Source: Acidimicrobiia bacterium
GTDB lineage: Bacteria; Actinomycetota; Acidimicrobiia; Spongiisociales; UBA5794
Assembly: GCA_026985095.1 (NCBI GenBank)
Contig: JALSQW010000042.1
Span: 1-49,119 of the forward strand
Length of the DNA: 49,119 bases
Direction: 5' to 3'
In this document: one piece after another, positions 44,740-49,119 of the stretch
Numbering within the stretch: position 1 is the first letter of the stretch
Layout of the letters: each line of letters starts with the position of its first letter
The notes under the pieces: generated by a model
The model's input: only the letters and a program-made list of their open reading frames with translations
Told to the model about the DNA's origin: nothing
Databases searched by the model: none
Position numbers and translations under genes: made by a program

Positions 44740-45122
44740 GTGGCGCCAGGCCGACGACGGATCGCGATCCCGATGGCGGCGCCCGTCGCGGCGCCACCCA
44801 CGGACAGGGCGATGGCTTCGAGGGTGGGTGAGGGGAACGGCGCCAGGGATGGCCCGTCCATCGCGCCGAGCGCCACCACCGCGGCGGTCGCGGTCAGAGA
44901 CAGGGCTCCCGACCACGCGGCCAGGATCACCACCGCACGCGATTGCAGGGGCGCGTCGAGGGCGGCGAGGACCGGTGCTGCGCCGGCGACCAGCAGCGGC
45001 GCGAGGTGGAACGTCGTGGTCGGCCTGAGGAGGGCGACGCCGATCCAGAGGGCGCCGAGGGCGCCCGTCCAGCCGATCGCGGAACGGAGGGATGGCTCGT
45101 TCGCCAGCGGCAGGGACCACAT
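44712..45122 (-). CDS. Predicted four-helix membrane protein
   Basis: 136 residues, no family recognised. Hydrophobic segments lie at about 16-33 (IGWTGALGALWIGVALL), 41-55 (LAPLLVAGAAPVLAAL), 63-86 (VVILAAWSGALSLTATAAVVAL) and 101-122 (LEAIALSVGGAATGAAIGIAI). The open frame fills the gap between the Crp gene and the ugd promoter, and its 3' end overlaps crp by 28 bases. It has no clear ribosome-binding site, so the exact start is uncertain. Confidence 0.55.
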   Translation of the reverse strand: MWSLPLANEPSLRSAIGWTGALGALWIGVALLRPTTTFHLAPLLVAGAAPVLAALDAPLQSRAVVILAAWSGALSLTATAAVVALGAMDGPSLAPFPSPTLEAIALSVGGAATGAAIGIAIRRRPGATQRPTSTSS

Positions 45123-45201
45123 GGTGTATCACAACCACCCCGCGGGGGTCATGTTCGAGGAAGGTCGGGAAGGTGACGATCGTCGATGGCTGGTCCGGTT
45201 G

Positions 45202-45230
45202 TTTACGCACAGTGGTCGAACGTGTACACT
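45202..45230 (+). promoter_or_regulatory. Sigma-70-type promoter of ugd
   Basis: TTTACG (45202-45207) and TACACT (45225-45230) are spaced by 17 bases, one of the best -35/-10 pairs in the window. A start near 45237 leaves a leader of about 63 bases before the ATG, so this gene, unlike many neighbours, is not leaderless. Confidence 0.65.
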
Positions 45231-45299
45231 GGCCCCGAGGTTGCGAATGGGCTCGCGACCCAGGGGCTCGACAGGGAAGGCAACGGGGGGCAACACATC

Positions 45300-46670
45300 A
45301 TGGGGGAACGTTCGAAGGTCGCTGTCGTCGGCAGCGGCTACGTGGGGACGGTCGTGGCGGCATGTCTGGCCAGTGTGGGCCGGGAGGTCGTGGGCGTCGA
45401 GATCGATCCCGAGAAACTGGCGAAGCTGCAGCGGGGCTCCGCGCCCTTCTTCGAGCCGGGCCTGACCGAGCGCCTGCTCGACGGTGTGGAATCGGGTCGG
45501 CTCACCTTCACCGACGACTTCGAGGTGGCGCTGGTCGACGCGGAGGTCGTCTTCCTGTGCGTCGACACGCCGCCGGGCGAGACCGGCCATCCGGACATGC
45601 GGTCCGTCACCGCCGCGGCACGGTCGATCGGCCGAGCCATGCACGCCCCCCATGTCCTGGTCACCAAGAGCACGGTCCCGGTCGGGAGCGGCAACTGGCT
45701 CGAGACGGTCATCGAGAACGAGCTACCCGAGGGGATGGATCCCGAGGCGCTGTCGGTCGTGTCCAACCCGGAGTTCCTCCGCGAGGGCAGCGCCGTGGAG
45801 GACTTCCTCCACCCGGATCGGATCGTCCTCGGCGGCGACCAGCCGGCGGCCGTCGACACGGTCGCGGACGTGTACCGACCGATCTTGGAACAGGCGTTCC
45901 CCGGTGGGGACAAGACGAAGCGGCCGGTGCTGGTGACGACGTCGCGGTCGACGGCGGAGACCATCAAGTACGCGGCGAACGCGTTCCTCGCGACGAAGAT
46001 CAGCTTCATCAACGAGATCGCCGGGATCTGCGAGGCGGTGGGCGCCGACGTCCAGGAGGTCGCCTACGGCATCGGTTTGGATTCGCGGATCTCGGATCGG
46101 TTCCTCAACGCCGGCCTCGGTTGGGGCGGGTCGTGCTTCGGCAAGGACGTCCTGGCGCTGGCTGCGATGGCGCGTGAGTACGGGCGAGAGCCCCACATCC
46201 TGGAGGCCATCCGTCGGGTCAACGACGATCAGCGCGACATGGTGGTGCGGAAGCTGCAGAAGCACCTGCGTCCGCTGCGCGGTCGCCGGATCACCCTCCT
46301 CGGTCTGGCGTTCAAGCCGAACACCGACGACACCCGCGACGCTCCGGCGTTGACGATCGCGCGGTCGCTGATCGCCAAGGGGGCGGTGGTGAAGGCGTAC
46401 GACCCGATGGTGAAGGAGATCCCGGAGATCCCGGAGTTGAAGACGACCGCCGATCCGTACGCGGCGGTGGAGCGAGCGGACGCGGTGGTGCTGGTCACCG
46501 AGTGGCCGGAGTTCCGAGAGCTCGACTTCGAGGCGGTGGCGTCGCGGATGAAGGGACGGTGCTTCCTCGACGGGCGCAACGCCGTCGATCCGGCGACCGT
46601 CCGTGCCGCCGGTTTGGAGTACGAGGGCGTGGGCCGGGCCGACAGCCATCCGGTCTCGATGTTCGACTGA
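45300..46670 (+). CDS. ugd: UDP-glucose 6-dehydrogenase
   Basis: Oxidises UDP-glucose to UDP-glucuronate (or a related nucleotide sugar) for polysaccharide synthesis. The N-terminal NAD-binding fold has VAVVGSGYVGTVVAACL, then VDTPPGETGHPDM and TKSTVPVGSG. The catalytic cysteine lies in GLGWGGSCFGKDVLAL, and the C-terminal domain has LLGLAFKPNTDDTRDAPAL. Length is 456 residues. ATG 45300 was preferred over an upstream frame start because MGERSKVAVVGSG is the normal N-terminus. A strong promoter lies about 70 bases upstream. Confidence 0.94.
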   Translation: MGERSKVAVVGSGYVGTVVAACLASVGREVVGVEIDPEKLAKLQRGSAPFFEPGLTERLLDGVESGRLTFTDDFEVALVDAEVVFLCVDTPPGETGHPDMRSVTAAARSIGRAMHAPHVLVTKSTVPVGSGNWLETVIENELPEGMDPEALSVVSNPEFLREGSAVEDFLHPDRIVLGGDQPAAVDTVADVYRPILEQAFPGGDKTKRPVLVTTSRSTAETIKYAANAFLATKISFINEIAGICEAVGADVQEVAYGIGLDSRISDRFLNAGLGWGGSCFGKDVLALAAMAREYGREPHILEAIRRVNDDQRDMVVRKLQKHLRPLRGRRITLLGLAFKPNTDDTRDAPALTIARSLIAKGAVVKAYDPMVKEIPEIPELKTTADPYAAVERADAVVLVTEWPEFRELDFEAVASRMKGRCFLDGRNAVDPATVRAAGLEYEGVGRADSHPVSMFD

Positions 46671-46757
46671 CCCCGTACGCGACCTCGGGCCTGTTCCAGA
46701 GCGGTGGGGACCGGCTACCGTTCAGCGCGGAGCAGGCTCGAGCGGAGGAGTGAGGAC

Positions 46758-49119
46758 GTGTTCCGAGCAGTCATGAACGTCGAGGTCGGCCGAGGTGCAC
46801 GTCTGGGGTTGGCGCTCTCGTTGATCGCGACGCTCGTCGTCCTCGTGCCCACTCAGGCGCGAGCCGCTGCGGTCCCTGGCACCGTCAGCTTCTCGGTTCC
46901 CACCAGCAACGCCCCGGAAGGAACGACCCCCCATTCGGTGGAGGTCGCCCTCACCGTCGGACCAGGCAATACGCTGGACGCCGGCTTCACGGTGGATGTG
47001 GCGCTGGCCGTCGGGAGCACCGCTACCGGTGGCGGCATCGACTACACGTACACCACCACGTCGGTCACGTTCAACGCCGGTGACGACGACACCGCGAGAC
47101 GGACGGTGGACATCACGATCGTCGACGACGCCCTCGACGAGGCTCCCGAAACGATCGAGCTGATGCTGACGAACCTGGTCAACACGACGGGCACGAGCAC
47201 GATCGGTGCAGGAGCGACCCACCAGGTCACGATTGCCGACAACGATGGGCCACCGTCGGTGTCGGTTTCGGATGCGGCGGCGGTGACCGAAGGGGCCACG
47301 TCGCAGTTCACGGTGTCGTTGTCGGCAGCGTCGGGCCAGACCGTCACCGTGGACTACGCCACCGTCGATGGGACCGCGGTCGCACCCGGCGATTACACCG
47401 CGGTGGCGGCCACGACCGTGTCCTTCGCTCCTGGGGAGATCCAGAAGACGATCTCGGTGACGACCGTCGACGACGCGGTCGACGAGACCACCGAGACGTT
47501 CAGTGTCGTCCTGTCGGCGCCGACCAACGCGACGGTCGCCGACGGGACCGGCATCGGCACCATCGACGACAACGACAACGCCGGCATCATCGTCGCACCG
47601 CAGAGCGCGACCGTGACCGAGGGCGGCGCCACCGATACCTACACGATGCGGCTCAACAGCCAACCGACCGCGCCAGTCACCATCACCATCTCGTCGGGCA
47701 CCCAGCTCACCACCGATACACCATCGTTGACGTTCACGGCAACGAACTGGAACACGGCGCAGACGGTGACGGTGACCGCGGTGGACGACGCCACGGTCGA
47801 GGGGATCCACGCGGCGACGATCACCCATGCCGTGACGCCGTCGTCGGCGCCCGAGTACGTCGGGCTCTCCCCGGCTTCGGTGAGCGTCACCATCACCGAC
47901 AACGACTTCACCGTCGCCTTCGTCAACGCGAACAGCAGCGTCCCCGAAGGCACCGGCGGATCGACGCCGGCCACCATCGACGTCGTCCTGCAGACCGGCG
48001 GCCAGCCGCTGGCCGCGGCGGCCACCGTCGACGTCGTCCGTACCGGCGGCACCGCCACGCCGGGCAGCGACTTCACGTTGACGACGACCCAGGTGACGTT
48101 CCCGGCAGGGTCGACCGACGGGGCGACCCAGCCCGTGACGGTCTCGGTCGTCGGCGACACGATCAACGAAGCGGTCGAGACCGTCGTCCTGGCCCTCCAG
48201 AACCCCTCACCGGGCGGCACCGTCGCCGCGCCGTCGGTCCACACCCTGAGGATCGCCGACGACGACGGGCCACCGTCGGTGTCGGTCTCCGACGCCTCGA
48301 CGGTGGCCGAAGGAACGACGACCCTGACCTTCACGGTCACCCTGCTCCCGTTCTCCGGCCAGACCGTCACGGTCGGCTACTCGACGGAGGCCACACCGGG
48401 CACCGCCACCGCCGGGTCCGACTACGTCGCCACGACCGGCACCCTCACGTTCGCTCCCGGGGAGACCTCCAAGACCGTGGCCGTGCCGGTGCTCGGCGAC
48501 ACCGTCGACGAGATCGCCGAGACCGTGAAGGTCACCCTCACCTCGGTGACCAACGCCGCCGAAGGCGCCACGGTCGCCTCCGGTGTCATCACCGACGACG
48601 ACAACGTGGCGCCCACCATCGACGCCCACACGACCACCAGCGTCGCGGGCAACCCGAAGGTGCTGTTCATGGTCGGCGAAACGGTCAAGTACACCCTGGA
48701 CTTCACCGACCCGGGTCTCGCCGACACCCACACCGTCACCATCTCGTGGGGTGACGGGACGCCCAACGCCGTCGTCGCGGTCGCCGCCGGAGCCCGCAGC
48801 GTCAGCGCCACCCACGCCTACGCGGCGACTGACGTCTACACGATCTCGGCCTTCGTGTCGGATGGCGACGGCGGCCAGAGCGCCGACGAGAGCAACCTCG
48901 TCATCGTCGAGAACACGGCCGGGGGAGGCGGCGACCACCGCATCATGTTGGTGGATCCGTCGCAGGGGTTGTGGCATGTGTTCGACGTGGCGGGGACGGA
49001 GGTGGATGCGTTCTTCTTCGGGAATCCGGGGGATTATCCGATCATGGGTGATTGGGACGGTGATGGGATCGAGACGCCGGGGATGTATCGCCAGTCGGAC
49101 GGGTACGTGTATCTGCGGA
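46758..49119 (+). CDS. Secreted Calx-beta/PKD repeat protein, 3' end beyond the window
   Basis: At least 787 residues, open at the right edge. A signal peptide is seen (LGLALSLIATLVVLVPTQARA, cleavage likely after ARA). Five Calx-beta-like domains follow at roughly 46860-47250, 47251-47580, 47581-47910, 47911-48270 and 48271-48605, each with an acidic calcium-binding end such as IADNDG, IDDNDN, ITDND, IADDDG or ITDDDN. A PKD-like domain (WGDGTPNAVV) spans about 48606-48915. Next comes an FG-GAP/VCBS-like module with GDWDGDGIETPGMYRQSDGY. From about 48945 codon use shifts sharply toward GTG, GCG and GGG. Likely a cell-surface or secreted adhesin. GTG 46758 was chosen with GGAG upstream; ATG 46773 is possible. 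Confidence 0.9.
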   Translation, partial: MFRAVMNVEVGRGARLGLALSLIATLVVLVPTQARAAAVPGTVSFSVPTSNAPEGTTPHSVEVALTVGPGNTLDAGFTVDVALAVGSTATGGGIDYTYTTTSVTFNAGDDDTARRTVDITIVDDALDEAPETIELMLTNLVNTTGTSTIGAGATHQVTIADNDGPPSVSVSDAAAVTEGATSQFTVSLSAASGQTVTVDYATVDGTAVAPGDYTAVAATTVSFAPGEIQKTISVTTVDDAVDETTETFSVVLSAPTNATVADGTGIGTIDDNDNAGIIVAPQSATVTEGGATDTYTMRLNSQPTAPVTITISSGTQLTTDTPSLTFTATNWNTAQTVTVTAVDDATVEGIHAATITHAVTPSSAPEYVGLSPASVSVTITDNDFTVAFVNANSSVPEGTGGSTPATIDVVLQTGGQPLAAAATVDVVRTGGTATPGSDFTLTTTQVTFPAGSTDGATQPVTVSVVGDTINEAVETVVLALQNPSPGGTVAAPSVHTLRIADDDGPPSVSVSDASTVAEGTTTLTFTVTLLPFSGQTVTVGYSTEATPGTATAGSDYVATTGTLTFAPGETSKTVAVPVLGDTVDEIAETVKVTLTSVTNAAEGATVASGVITDDDNVAPTIDAHTTTSVAGNPKVLFMVGETVKYTLDFTDPGLADTHTVTISWGDGTPNAVVAVAAGARSVSATHAYAATDVYTISAFVSDGDGGQSADESNLVIVENTAGGGGDHRIMLVDPSQGLWHVFDVAGTEVDAFFFGNPGDYPIMGDWDGDGIETPGMYRQSDGYVYLR

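Noticed and set aside
46758-48605. Repeated GGGCCACCGTCGGTGTCGGT-like segments as a DNA repeat or CRISPR
   Set aside because: The repeats coincide with homologous positions of Calx-beta domains two and five and are coding; there are no regular spacers.

Overview
The window is a high-GC bacterial chromosome segment, most likely from an actinobacterium of the class Acidimicrobiia or a close relative. That placement is an inference from the 16S/23S text, the gene order gmk-rpoZ-coaBC-priA-like-def-fmt-rsmB, the degenerate PriA-like protein, and the secreted Calx-beta/integrin-like repeat protein at the right edge. I could not run a 16S search. Coding density is very high, and many stop and start codons overlap (ATGA, GTGA or TGATG), so most genes sit in operons.

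Layout. Bases 1-6449 hold a housekeeping operon: guanylate kinase (cut by the left edge), RNA polymerase omega, CoaBC, PriA-like protein, peptide deformylase, Met-tRNA formyltransferase and RsmB. A reverse-strand PPK2 and a divergent rpe follow, then a REC-GGDEF protein. Bases 9017-12596 hold the riboflavin operon (ribD-ribE-ribBA-ribH) behind an FMN riboswitch. A carboxyltransferase lies convergent to it. Bases 14333-21225 carry infC-rpmI-rplT, a SpoU methyltransferase, pheST, argF and a 3-methyladenine glycosylase. Infrequent-start-codon use is visible at infC (ATC). Bases 21273-28192 hold a class A PBP, tyrS, a small membrane protein, a cupredoxin/beta-helix/membrane fusion protein and an ATP-dependent DNA ligase.

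Bases 28193-34281 are a complete rRNA operon (16S-23S-5S) with no tRNA in the spacer. Its 23S gene is interrupted by a 607-nt group I intron at the position equivalent to E. coli U1931. The intron contains the frameshifted remains of a LAGLIDADG homing endonuclease. This is the most unusual element of the window.

Bases 34345-46670 are a mixed region: TPR protein, SSB-like protein, gamma-glutamyltransferase-like protein, DUF1992 protein, SURF1, HhH-GPD protein, alanyl-tRNA editing protein, SRPBCC protein, thioredoxin-like lipoprotein with CcdA and an MFS transporter, patatin, Crp/Fnr regulator, a membrane protein and UDP-glucose dehydrogenase. The right edge (46758 onward) is a large secreted Calx-beta/PKD protein that runs out of the window.

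A recurring promoter arrangement is visible: a TANNNT hexamer 6-9 bases before the start codon of many first-in-operon genes (def, rpe, carboxyltransferase, PBP, tyrS, cupredoxin protein, ligase, GGT). This implies that leaderless mRNAs are common in this organism.
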